From Nematopogon swammerdamellus (Eukaryota; Arthropoda; Insecta; Lepidoptera; Adelidae): a DNA stretch of 64,000 nt. Made by a program: the position numbers and the translations under genes. This document shows, piece by piece, positions 12,063 to 23,127 of this stretch. Under the pieces are notes generated by a model. It searched no databases. It was not told the DNA's origin and worked only from the letters and a program-made list of their open reading frames with translations. Position 1 is the first letter of the stretch. Each line of letters begins with the position of its first letter. Location of the stretch: positions 12,989,395-13,053,394 of the forward strand of contig OX336345.1 of the NCBI GenBank assembly GCA_946902875.1, given 5' to 3'.

Positions 12063-14187
12063 CTACTCATACTGATTTGGATTGAAAATTAATAAAAAAT
12101 ACATATTACCTCGTCACAATCATCGTTCGATCGGCGTGAAATACATGAGTCACCGGAGTGTGACGGAGAAAGATATTTATTTATTAATTATGTTTTTAAA
12201 AGTGTATGTCTTTTCTAGGTATTTACTTCCATGGACGGAGTAATTTGAACGCGCAACTTCTCCCGAGACTCCCGAGTGTGGCGCGATTTTAAATAAGTCC
12301 TTTTGTTGACCGATCGTGGTAGATGTTTCCAAGGAAAAGAGATTCTTTTGTGAAAGATAATAGTTGTTTTCGGTATAATTTGGTAAACTAACTTGTGCCC
12401 GCGGCTCTCATGGCGTTAAAGTTAGCTGCTGTTACTTTTTACCTTACTACTCAGCCACTGTTTAAGATAGCGCGATTGTATATATACTTTCCTATGTTAT
12501 ATATTTTTTATTTAAATAAATTGCATAGATAACGTAATGTGTAGTTTTCTATTCTTTCGAATACGAATACTTTCACCAAACGTAAACTTCCAAACTCTGC
12601 AAGTAGGTCGGTACTTTAAAACTACAAAAGTAGAAAGAAAAAGGAAAGGAAATCCCAACCCGGCGACCTAACACAACAAAACTGCAAAGAAAACATCGCA
12701 GCAGTCCATCAGAGGATATTCGCATGTCGGATATCTCGATATACTGCGCCAAGAAAAACATTTTCACTTTCCACTAGAGTCAATATTGACTGCCGCGTGA
12801 CCCCTCGCCTCTCCCCCGTACACCCCGCTCCGCCCCGCCCCGCCCCGGCGCCGGAGGGGAACACGGAAAAACTCTGGGAAGTCGCCCCGGCATGTTTGTG
12901 TAAGAGATTTTCTGACGATAAGAATTTCCCTGAACGCCTCCTGCCTGTGCTATGACTTTGAGTGCAAGGGGCTTCGCGGGGCATCTATCTCTGCATGTGG
13001 TGTCTGAATACTTGTAGCTAACTATTACAGATTACATATTTTATACTTTGCACACTGATGCATAGTAGATGAGCCTTTCTCATCACTGAAGCTGAGTTCA
13101 CAATGATTGATGCATGTGTTGTATGGCTCACCTCATCGTCTTATGTCCGCAAATACGCGAGTGAGGAGGATTAGCGCAATTCATAGCACGAGACGGCTTT
13201 TAATGCGATCCTATGTATTCGTGATGGATGACAACTGCATGTGAAGGCACGCACACTTGTTTACCTGCAGCTAACATGTTTCATCGCGCTTTACCTCTTC
13301 TATTATTTAATTATTTAATTCGGTGACTTTGTGTACATAGTTGACTGGAAGTAATAAAATTTTGGAATAGGTCCGCTTTCACCACAGAAAAGAACAAAAA
13401 TCAATCTTTATCGTGTTAAAAAAAAAATCTGTGCATATAAAATGTAATGACAACATTTTGTTGATACACGAGTGTTCATGGCCAAGTAACGAGGGCTAAA
13501 TAATGAGTGGTATTCTAAGTAAATATGTTAAATGTTAACGCTAAACCTAACTCAGTGAAATTTCTAGGTTTCGGTTTATTAATATTCTTACTAATATCTG
13601 CTACCCAATTAACCCTAAAGTAGGTAATGTAATTTAAACTACTCCAAGTACGGATTGGTGGAGGCCGGTGATTAATTTTAATTCGCCATTTTAATGTAGC
13701 AATAATTTCTCGTATTTTGCACCCTTGTAAATGTACTCACATGACCACTTTAAATTAATTTAGAGACAATAACTCACAAATAAACAAAGTCATTCTAAAT
13801 ATTGGTCTGGGGTAAAAAATATTTGTGTGTAAGACATTTGTAAGGGTATTTCTTCACCTGTTTTATCAAATCAAATCATATTAAATTATTATTTATTTGC
13901 AGACACATTTGTTAAATTTTTATATATATTTATTTATTTTGTTTTGATAAAGTTGCAATCTAAATGGGACGAAGCAACCATTCGATAACGAATGCACAAG
14001 TATTTGTGTCAATCTTGTTAAATTTTGTTAAATGTCATATTTTTAATTATGAAAATAATCACTCAAACTGAAATTAAATTTATGATAACGCTATAGAAAA
14101 TGGACTCACCACAGCACAGAGTAAGCTACACTTACGAACTTCAAATTAAACTAAACTTATGTATAAACTGCACAACAGTCACCTAAT
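12063..14187. other. Unannotated sequence
   Basis: Mostly AT-rich with no recognisable gene. A compact CG-rich run of repeated CCGCCCCG units is at 12815-12850. The second copy of the 7215-7325 repeat lies at 13124-13215 on the opposite strand. Confidence 0.4.
13124..13215 (-). repeat. Dispersed repeat, copy 2 (inverted partner at 7.2 kb)
   Basis: Reverse complement of 7215-7325 over about 90-100 bp, including the ATGTCCGCAAATACGCG core. Unclassified. Confidence 0.55.
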
Positions 14188-14297
14188 ATGGCCACAGTGA
14201 GTTTGGAGGCGGCGGCAGTCAGGCTTCTCGAATGCAGATTGCACTCAAGCTCGCCTCGCGTATGGCTAACGCGGTATTATGGAAAGTTCTGCGATAT

Positions 14298-14320
14298 ACA
14301 CACACACACACACACACACT
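14298..14320 (+). repeat. (AC)n microsatellite
   Basis: A perfect AC run, followed by more CA-rich sequence to about 14400. It explains the two long histidine/threonine-rich open frames at 14188-14553, which are not genes. Confidence 0.9.
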
Positions 14321-14454
14321 CAAGCATATTCAACTTCACTCTCCACTTCACTCACCCTCCCACACACACAGTATCTCACTTCACACACATACAAACACGC
14401 TCCTTCCTACACTGGCGGCCATGCATAATATTGAAACGCAGTGTAGGAAGATCG

Positions 14455-14475
14455 CCGCCACCGCCGCCGCCGCCC
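14455..14475 (+). repeat. (CCG)n trinucleotide patch
   Basis: A run of CCG-type triplets that yields proline or alanine runs in translation. Confidence 0.8.
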
Positions 14476-14480
14476 GTCAG

Positions 14481-15331
14481 GTGGGACGACATTAGCACAT
14501 CATTATTATCCATTATTATTACACCTTTACAAATAGTACACCTGTGTGAGTGAGTGAAACCCGTGGGGAGTTCGAGACCGCTAATTGGTAATACACCGTA
14601 GGATAGACCTCGAATTACACAGATTTAAATATATCTAAAGGCCCGTTAATAAACGGAACTTAAATACGTAACTCGATATGTCTTCACCAAAATAAAAAAA
14701 ACCGAGATGTCACTAATGTATAAAATAACGCCTTAACAGTCCCCAAATCAAAACGTTTACAGACAGCTGACGGTATTCATTCGCTTTGCATGGTAGCTTA
14801 GATGTAAATTTGACTTTTCTTTGTGTCTGTTAGAAAGTTCAATGGCGAAACACCACACTTAATTCTTGGATGACAGCTTGGGATTCTGGGATGACAGCAT
14901 TTTACCTTTGGCCCAGTCAGTGCTTAGTCTTGTGACGTTTGGTGATGAAGACAGGTTCGTTCACTAGTGTAACAGATACAAGGTATGCATTTGTAATATT
15001 ATTTTGTCCCTATTCTGTGTTAGAATTCTCTGGCTAATCTAACCATGCTAAACCTTACGCAGCTTTGACCGGGACGAAAGTGCGTCCGTCTCAGGCGCAG
15101 GTGCCGCCGCCAGAGTGGCGGAGTAGTGCGCTAGAGCGGAGCACCAGAGAGCTCCAGACGGCGAGAGTGGCGCGCCGAGAGCTCGGAAGTAATCTACATA
15201 CATTAACCGCGACATCGCATAGTTTTGGCACCTGCCCGCCGCCGCAAGCAACTTTGACCGACGCTAGAGGCGGTGGAGTAGCCATCATAACAGTCCTGTG
15301 AAGTCGCTTTGGTGTATCATTGATTGTATAT
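14481..15331. other. Unannotated sequence
   Basis: No gene recognised. A GC-rich segment at 15060-15290 gives overlapping open frames on both strands without motifs. Confidence 0.4.
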
Positions 15332-15725
15332 TTTGTTTTAAACATTATGTACACTTCTTTTATATTTAGGCGCTTGCCATCGCCAGTAAGTAAACTTATA
15401 ATATAGTAATGACAGTTATTTGAATAATGAATGACAGGTGATCGTGATAAATGCGTGTGCGACAAAAAAAAATCCCTGCTTTTAATGATAAGCTCCTAAC
15501 GACCAAATGTATGATAGTTCTGTGGTTTTTAAATCGTTAGGAGCTTATCATTCACCAGGACTTAATATTTCTCATTAAAAGCAGGGTTTTTTTTGTCGCA
15601 CACGCAGCTATCACGATCACCTGTCATTCATTCAAATAACTGTCATTACTATATTATAATTTTACTTACTGACGACGGCAAGCGCCGAAATATTTGAGAA
15701 GTGTACATAATGTATAAAACAAACA
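15332..15725. mobile_element. Fold-back element with long inverted repeats
   Basis: The left arm (about 15332-15502) and right arm (about 15534-15725) are reverse complements at high identity, including the inner 19 bp (15484-15502 with 15534-15552). The central loop is 31 nt. The right arm carries about 22 extra bases near 15553-15574. No transposase is encoded. It is best read as a fold-back or MITE-like element, and its transcript would form a long hairpin. The inverted repeat directly explains a minus-strand 124-codon frame here. Confidence 0.75.
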
Positions 15726-16893
15726 AAAAACGCGGTTGAAAAAACGCGAGAGTGTTTTTAATATTTATTATAATATTTAAATGTATAAACTTTCAATATG
15801 GTTGTATATTTGATCTTCAGGTTATATTTATTAGAAGTATAGCTTCTAGAAACTATAATATAATTTTATTTATATTGCTATTCCAGTAAAAATGAATGTT
15901 TGTACGGATGTGATATCAATTAAACTATTGGAATACTGCTTAGTCTAAATAATCGGAAATAATAACAGCATTTGTAAGAAGATAATTTCGTTGATGTTAA
16001 AGGAACTTATCGCTTGTAATACACTAATATCACTTTTTAAAAGCAAAAAAATTTGTGATGAAACTATTATGCACTTTTTTCTGAACCTCGACACTACGTT
16101 CGTTACTTTCCATCAAGTCAAAGAGGAATACCGTAAGTAAACTTTACGGTTCACTGCGATTGTATTGTGCAATGTACACTGTACAGGGCGTAGGGCGACT
16201 CCACCGTCCTCGGCGGCACAGGAATTGGGTTAACTACAGTTGCGGCCATGTTTGATCGGGCTATTTCCTCGAGAAATGAGATTTATTATGTTTACGACTG
16301 AAATATGGAGTACCTACATGCAAGCTATCCGTGCAGGCGCGAGGGCCGGAGACATCGGCTGTTGGCTAAACTGAGATTACCACCGGAAATATCTTGCTCG
16401 GCGCACATTATGGCCACTCATGTGATGTGATTCTTCTGCAGATTCTGCTTAAGAACTCACGTATTCTCAACACGTTATTATTTTATGTTATTGTGTGCTA
16501 TATGTTAAAGGGTTATAACTATAACAGTTGGAATACATATCAAATCGCTTGTGATCTACTTTTTGAATGCTACAACTATGGATAATCATGAATTCCTTAG
16601 GGATGTCGGCGGCCTAACTGTGGTTCTATCACTTATTCCCCCGCGTACGACCGAATGTCCATGGGTGTCGTTTCACACCTTATGGGTGGACGGGCGCCAC
16701 ATGACGGGCTTTCTGTCAAAATTAAAATTGTTATGTTTACCCAGTTTTCTAATAATTTAAAGCTCGTTTTAGACAAACAATAAAATTATTTCGTTCAATT
16801 CGTACAAAAAAAAGAACTTATTTAATTAAAACAAGTGCACTCTGAAGAAAAAAAAATGATATGCACGCATCAGCTTCAAGCTGTTAGTGCTAT
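15726..16893. other. Unannotated AT-rich sequence
   Basis: No gene or repeat that I can support. A 69-codon frame at 16551-16760 has no recognisable domain. Confidence 0.4.
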
Positions 16894-16911
16894 AAATAAT
16901 AATAATAATAA
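16894..16911 (+). repeat. (TAA)n microsatellite, 5' target edge
   Basis: A short AAT/TAA run that abuts the 5' side of the retrotransposon chain at 16912-18500. Confidence 0.85.
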
Positions 16912-17843
16912 GAAAAAGAAGAAGTTGTCAAAGTGACAAGTCGCTAAATTTTTTTCTCCCAATGAAAAAATTTAAAACCAAGTTCTGAGGACAAAGAAGC
17001 CCGAGTTCGCGTGTGTGCGCGGCCCCACCACCACCGGCGCAGCACCTCGCATGGTGTGCAACACCATGCGACCACCATCAGCTCCGCCGCTCGGCACTCC
17101 CGGAATATGGTGACGACTTGTCAAAGACAGCACGGCAGAAGACAGGGACAAGACCGGCGTCCCCGCCCCGGGCCAGAGGAGGGCGCGGTGAGGGCGCACC
17201 GCAGCTTGCGTGGAGTCTGCCGCGCCAGCAGCGCGCCGCCGCCCGCCCCGCACGATTACGCCGCCATCCTCGCTTACACCGACGACGACGTTGACGTGTC
17301 CCTGTATCTCGCTCACCTGCCACTTCTTACACGACAGCGCACACCCACCACCAAGGTTCGCCGAACAACATCGCGCTCCCGCCACAAGACCTACGACGGG
17401 ACGACGATGTCCGCCACACCAACCGGCCTGCTTGGGGCTATCGGGGCTCCGTGCTCTGACTACAGCCCCCGCTACCGGCATGGCGGTACGGTGCGCAACG
17501 GCGGCGCACGCACGAGGATCAAGATCCATGAAAGGACTGCGTGTTGTCGCCCCGCAGCCGGTGGATACGGAGCTCTCCGAGATGGGGGTGGTGGTGGCCT
17601 ACGTGTCTAGTACCACCACCTATCGCTCGTAGCTTGCCTCGCGTCGTCTCGGAGAGCTCCGTAGCCACGGCCTGCACCCGCCGGCGTGCTTGGAGGTCCG
17701 CCTCCCGCCGCCGGCGAGAATACCGTTTTTTGTTTTTGTCTGTTTGTATTAATTTTGTATAGGTATTTTATTTTATAATTATATAAAATTAATGTAAATA
17801 TGTAACAAAAAGCGTGAAAATAAAGAAATATAATAATAATAAA
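16912..17843 (+). mobile_element. R4/Dong-like element segment E1
   Basis: This segment is bounded on both sides by (TAA)n. The body at 16990-17700 is much more GC-rich than its surroundings. The tail is AT-rich, runs through TGTAAATATGTAACAAAAAG and ends in a TAATAATAATAA tract, very like the tails of E2 and E3. Several overlapping frames cross it (for example 17011-17610, 17210-17632 on plus, 16972-17529 on minus). None carries recognisable reverse transcriptase or endonuclease motifs, so I do not call a gene. A strong stem (17567-17582 with 17647-17662) lies in its 3' part. Membership rests on the tail and the (TAA)n context. Confidence 0.5.
17567..17662 (+). repeat. Stem-loop in the E1 3' region
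   Basis: Positions 17567-17582 and 17647-17662 are exact 16-bp reverse complements, and the pairing extends a few bases further with one mismatch. The loop contains a second GGTGGTGG/CCACCACC pairing. It is likely an RNA structure in the retrotransposon 3' UTR. Confidence 0.7.
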
Positions 17844-18317
17844 TGGTGATATTGTGATAATGGACCGGGAGGCAAGGCGCGCAACGCTCGTCGATATTGC
17901 CGTGCCGCATGATGGTAACCTCGTCAGTAAGGAAGCAGAGAAGATGTTAAAGTATCTGGATCTGCAGCACGAGGTTACCAAAATGTGGCCCGTCGACTCG
18001 ACGATCGTTGTGCCCATAGTCGTTTCGGCGCACGGGCTGATCGCGAAGAGCCTCGACGACCACCTTGAGAGGCTCTCACTGAGTGGTTGGGTCAAGGGCT
18101 AGATCCAGAAGGCAGCCCTGCTCGACACTGCACGCATCGTTCGGAGGTTTCTCTCTTTGGGACCCGACCATCGGTAGCCTGGGTTCGCCCCGCCGCCGGT
18201 GGTGGAAACTCCATTTATTTTATAATAATTTTATATATAATTTTTGTATATTTTAGGTATAGTTTATTATATGTAAAATTATTGTAAATATATGTGTTAA
18301 TAAAGGAATAATAATAA
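17844..18317 (+). mobile_element. R4/Dong-like element segment E2 (5'-truncated)
   Basis: It begins directly after the (TAA)n of E1 and ends in its own AATAATAATAA tract (18307-18317). It carries the end of a restriction-like endonuclease frame (see the pseudogene entry), a GC-rich 3' UTR and an AT-rich tail. The 5' truncation falls inside the endonuclease, between the PD and D active-site motifs, as is normal for aborted target-primed reverse transcription. Confidence 0.75.
17854..18102 (+). pseudogene. Restriction-like endonuclease C-terminus, truncated
   Basis: The frame reads LVDIAVPHDGN, then KEAEKMLKYLDLQHEV, MWPVDSTIVVPIVVSAHGLI and a stop at 18100-18102. It aligns block by block with the C-terminus of the family A and B proteins at 38.6 kb and 47 kb (LIDVTVPSDYN, KEAEKLSKYYALKIEV, IIPIVIGTTGIISKT). 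The catalytic aspartate of the LVD block is present, while the upstream PD pair is missing because of truncation. An in-frame GTG and ATG near 17854-17862 are simply the first triplets of that type, not real starts. Confidence 0.75.
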
Positions 18318-18502
18318 CACTGCACGCATCGTCCGGAGGTTCCTCTCTTTGGGACCCGACCATCGGTAGCTTGGGCTCGCCCCGCCGCCGGTGGTGGAAA
18401 CTCCATTTGTTTTTGTATTAATTTTAGATTTTAAGTTTGTAAATATTATGTAAAATTAATATAAAAAAAATGTGTAAATAAATGGATAACATAATAATAA
18501 TT
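18318..18502 (+). mobile_element. R4/Dong-like segment E3 (tandem copy of the E2 tail)
   Basis: It repeats the E2 3' UTR almost exactly: 18126-18317 aligns with 18318-18502, starting at CACTGCACGCATCG in both. It ends in its own ATAATAATAA tract. The order E1-E2-E3 on one strand with (TAA)n at each junction fits repeated insertion into, and regeneration of, a (TAA)n target. Confidence 0.75.
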
Positions 18503-19340
18503 CGCGTTCACATTCATCGATCTGAAAATTATTTGAGTTTGCATCTACTAACCCTTTGTCAAAATTTGCCAACTATGGGGACTTCATGCGGACTGCGAAG
18601 GCGACGACCGCGACGCTTTGATATGACTGCAAATGCAGTAACGTAGCTGCATGCACCGAACTTAGTTTAACGGCAGTTTAATTGTACTTTCGCCAGAATA
18701 CCAATTTCGCGTCCGCTGTCTATCCGCCCTCGGTCGAAGCTAAGCGGCAGTTAGATTTCGATTAAGCCTTGTTTGAACTTCGTCGGTGGTGACGGGCTCG
18801 CGCTAGATTGAAATACTTTGTTGATTATGTATTGACTAAGTTTTAATCGGTTGGTAGCAAAATGAAGCTTGCCCATTCCTGCTACACATCACACGGTGTC
18901 GACATCATTGAGTCTCCCTTGTCGCTTCCTCACTCCCGCGAGGAGCGTTCGAAACCACAACATATTATGACGGAAACAAATCTCCGCGCCTTGTATTGTT
19001 TGATTTGTGTATGTATGAGATTGTGTCAATTTTTGAAACGGGGGATAGCAGGCCTGAATGAGAATGGTGAAAATAAAATGGCGTACAAGGTCCTAGTAAG
19101 TTTTTAGCAGTTAAAACGTTACAGTAAACCAGTTGAAACTACGATTATACGAAATGAGATTTGGAATGTGATTCAGAGCTTAGTTGTGCATTGAAGTGGC
19201 AAAGGTTGGAAGTTGTGACTGCTGCTGAAAGACTGGATGTATCACGTGGTCGCTAGGGTGGCTGACTATTCTCGCTAATCTATGTATGCGTCTGAAATAG
19301 GGTATGTAAATTCGGGTGCGGTGGGGTGACGCAGCGGCGG
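18503..19340. other. Unannotated sequence
   Basis: No gene recognised. An 81-codon frame at 18862-19107 has no domain. Confidence 0.4.
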
Positions 19341-19381
19341 AGGGTCGGAGAGGAGCGGAGGGGTCGGAGAGGAGCGGAGGG
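19341..19381 (+). repeat. Two tandem units of about 20 bp
   Basis: GGTCGGAGAGGAGCGGAG is present twice in direct tandem in a G-rich patch. Confidence 0.75.
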
Positions 19382-19439
19382 CGCAGAAGGACTTGCTGTG
19401 TTGTTCCACTTTAAAGAAAATCACGTCAGTCATTCATGA

Positions 19440-19550
19440 GCGTTGTGGCATATAGGGCGTGTAGCGCTGCCCAGCAACGTCTGTGAGAGTCTTTTGAAGT
19501 CGAACCATTGTATAAGTTGAAAGGAATATCGCATAGATGGCGCTATCCCG
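19440..19550 (+). repeat. Dispersed repeat (partner at 57.5 kb, opposite strand)
   Basis: About 100 bp, including GCATAGATGGCGCTATC and TTATACAATG in reverse complement, matches 57490-57625. Unclassified. Confidence 0.55.
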
Positions 19551-19666
19551 ATCTAAATTAAATTAATAATTGAATTTTAAATACAAAGCGTTAATACAAA
19601 TATTCCACGACACAGCGGCTTTTTTATGGAAAGCGCGACATGTGGCGCCTATCCACTCATAAGGTA

Positions 19667-20215
19667 TCTAACGATGACCATGGACATTCGGGCGAGAACG
19701 GGGGGTTGCGAATGCCATGTTGGCCTGACAGGTGCGCCCATTCACGCATCTCTTGAAGGACCGGGAATACGTGGGCAGGGAGAGCGTTCCAGCGTTTACC
19801 GGTTCTGTGGAAGAACGATCTTCAGAAACTATTGGTATCCATCCGCGGTAAGTCTAGCGTATAGGCATTCAATGCCTGTTCAATGCTCGTTATTGATTAT
19901 CTCGGCGTTATCGCTATCGTTCGCTATCGCTATCGGCGTATGCTCGTTATCGTTCAGAGGTGGATAGGGCACGGCGGGATCGCGCCAAACAGATCCTCAG
20001 AGTACCTACTCCTCTTGAAATAAACGATATAACACACTTAGGGCGCCGACATTCTTACGAAGTTGCAGTGGTTCTAGATCGCGGGACACGTCGGGATTAC
20101 CCGACTAGTCGCACGGTTCGACGCTGGATCGAGCCCAGAGGCGTTAGCTTGTATTTAGCTGAGCCATCCTACAAGTGCGAGCAGTTAATCAAGCAGGACC
20201 TAACCTGCGATTTAT
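19667..20215 (+). repeat. Dispersed repeat C, copy 1
   Basis: It shares blocks in the same order with 22298-22658: GCGAATGCCA, GGCCTGACAGGTGC, CTCTTGAAGGACC, ACACTTAGGGCGCCGACAT, GTGGTTCTAGATCGCGGGAC and TATTTAGCTGAGCCATCC. Copy 1 has an extra segment of about 190 bp in its middle. The open frame 19960-20244 falls in it but is disrupted in copy 2. It could be the 3' end of an unrecognised LINE. Confidence 0.65.
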
Positions 20216-22297
20216 ACACTGAAATAAATTTAGTTATGCAATAAGTCCACCTTCTGCAACCATAACAACGACGCAGAGGCCATGCTTCATTCGTATACAT
20301 AAATCAGAACACTTCAGCGCGACCGCATTAATATGAAAATTAGTTTACATAAGACAGTAATAAAGTGGGAGCATGTCCTGCAAGGACGCGTCTCCACCCA
20401 CCTCGTGCTACGCTGAACCGGCGCGACCGCCGGCGCCGCCGCCGTAGCAGTGTGCTGACGCGGCACGGTCGCGCGGCGGGCGGCGCGGCAGCGGCGGCGG
20501 GCGAGGCAGGTCTGGCGGAGTGCTCTCTACGTAATGGCGGGCCTTAATTATTAAAATTTTCATTTAGTATGAAAATTAGAGCTCTCTCCGACGCGACGCG
20601 ATGGCCCGCAGTACGTGGCCCCCGTGGCCCTCAGGTCGGGGGACTCACGCCTGCGCCGCCGTACAACCCCTCCCCGGCGCCTCCGACCGAACACATGGGG
20701 GCCCGCCGACATACGAGCCGACGCAGTGTCAGCCACAACTTTGACAACAAACACTTTATAGTTAGCTGGGTCACGGGAATTGGGCGTTAAAATTGTAATT
20801 CTAATTAGCAGAGACGTTTTAGGGTTGCGCGGCCGTGCGTTGGTGATACATAAACATAAACCACTTTATGATATTCGCCAAAACTAAATCTTTGAGGTGT
20901 ATTGAACACGACGAAGTGCACCTTCATCTTATTCTCGCGTGGGCGTTATTTTCCTTTCCGCGTGGGTTCATCCACAACGTGCTTCTGAATATAAAATTGC
21001 GAATCGCCACTCCTCAGGTGGTTACTTACTTATTCTCTTACGTAAGCTTAGGTTAGGTAGGCTTAGGTAATCTAGTCATCCCCACTCTGTTAGAAATCTC
21101 AGTTTAAATTTAATACGCGCGGGTGTGTAGCGCAGAGGAACCCCTTCGGGGAAAGGTCCGGCATATTTCTCTGTTTAGAGCCGGATAAGGGGCGAAGGAA
21201 GGGCTCATTTGCGTCGACTTACAATTTAAAATCCGGGCGGCTGGTCGAGTACCCGGGCAACATTGAAATCCCTGCCCTCGCCCGGTTAACTTCTAAAGTG
21301 GCTCCAAATAATGAGTCGCTCGTTGGAAAGTGGAAGAAATTGAGATTATATTCCCGTCCTTATGTGCAGTAAAATTACAACAGCTCATTTTGAGCCTACA
21401 TACAAGAAAATTACACAAAACATTATGCCCGTGGACTTAGGTGCTTAGATGGAACTTACATTCTCGTATTTTTATAACGAATTTACATTGGCCGCGGTTC
21501 AGCATAATATGTCATGTAGAGGGCATAAGCTCTAGCCTGGCGCTGGTTATAAGCCACTGCTGTGTCGTGATCGCGATAGAGTAAACTACTTTGTTCCTTT
21601 AGTTTGATTTAAGTGAAGGTAATAAATGATGCATTGAAAACTGTCTTTCTTCTCGCATAGGGTGGTCAAATATTAAAAATAATTATATCCCCTCACAACG
21701 CCTACACACAAATCTATGGCGCACCAATTCGTAGGTATCTCTCTGTCGCGCGCGACACAGCGTGGGAGGGCGAAGGATCTCCGATCGGTTAATGTGAGAG
21801 TGGTCTTAAGTCTTAAGCTAATGTATGTAGGTACACATTTGGCTATGTACTAGATTCTAGCTAGAGTGTAGGGCCAAAGGTAACACAAGCTTATTGTCGG
21901 CTTATGTCGGCGTTCACGTCGTCTTACATGTCGGTGAATGTCGGCGTTGGACAGGCCGGGTCGATCACGTGACGCGAGAGCCAGTCTGTATAAAGCATCT
22001 TCAGACGACATCACGAGATACAATCGGTATGAACCAGTTTATTACAATCTCTCTATTGTAACAAGTTTCAACATACGGTAGATGAACGTAGCAAAGTGTA
22101 AATCAGTCGCTCAACTATGAAAGGTATTTTGAGCATCGATGCGCTTGCCTCGCTCAGGGGCTTGATAATAATATTTGCGTCGAACTACTTACGCTTAACG
22201 GTTATTATTTTAAATAATAGACTAACAGTTTACTCATGTAGTGACTCAAACGTTTTATGCGAAAGCGTTAACGAAATTCAAGTATTAGCATCATCAC
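20216..22297. other. Unannotated sequence with GC-rich islands
   Basis: No gene recognised. GC-rich patches at 20380-20530 and 20580-20710 give short open frames on both strands without motifs. A further patch is at 21120-21300. Confidence 0.4.
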
Positions 22298-22658
22298 ATG
22301 GAGATTCGGACGCATGCTGGTGTTGCGAATGCCACGATGGCCTGACAGGTGCCTATATTCACGCCTCTCTTGAAGGACCCGCGCGCGTTGTGCGGAGGTG
22401 GAAAGGGGACGGCGGGATCGCGACAAACAGCTCCTCCTAGTACTCGCCGTGGAATAAGCGACAGAACACACAGAACACACTTAGGGCGCCGACATCCCTT
22501 CGAAGTTGAAGTGGTTCTAGATCGCGGGACACGTCAGGGTCACCATCTAGCTAGTCGCACGGCTCGATGCTGGATCGAGTCCAAGGCGCAAGCTGGTATT
22601 TAGCTGAGCCATCCCACAAGTGCGAGCAGTACTCCAAGCGGGACCTAATCAGCGATTT
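22298..22658 (+). repeat. Dispersed repeat C, copy 2
   Basis: Same family and strand as 19667-20215, lacking the middle segment. The distance between the two copies is about 2.1 kb. Frames differ between the copies, which argues against a conserved protein product. Confidence 0.65.
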
Positions 22659-23127
22659 CTACAAAAGCAACCTTCGGCCCGGGGTGTAAAGTGTTGAACG
22701 AACGCCGGAGCGGGGTATACGGACTGCTCGTGAGAGCGTTTCTAGTAAATTACAACAATATTCATATTAGTGCGCAACGCCTGCGGTAAGGAGGCAATAA
22801 TTTCCAAGTCGGTCTCCTTGCGTTTCCGCGCGGTCGAGCACAATCTTCCGGCGGAGGTGGGGGCCCACTTCCGATGCTGTGGCGACGCGAAGGAAAAATG
22901 TTTGAGGAGAAGTAAAGCGGTGACCCGCGCCTGGAAGGAAGCCCCGTCTCGTGTGCCCTGTTCTGTTCAGTTTTATGAAAAACTGTTATGTGGCAATATT
23001 CAGAGGATTTTCACTACACAAAAAAATATACAATTCGAAATTTAGATGGGAAATTGAGACATTGTTATTTATGCATTCGACTACATTTGAGAAGTTACAT
23101 TCTGGTGTGGTAGTCAATTTATCTATC
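22659..23127. other. Unannotated sequence
   Basis: No gene recognised. A 91-codon frame at 22770-23045 lacks motifs. Confidence 0.35.

Noticed and set aside
14188..14553. His/Thr-rich open frames
   Set aside because: Created by the (AC)n microsatellite and CA-rich flanks.
17011..17632. Large overlapping open frames (199, 140 and, on minus, 185 codons)
   Set aside because: They overlap each other in a GC-rich retrotransposon segment, have no motifs, and are rich in Arg, Pro, His, Gly and Ala as expected from composition.
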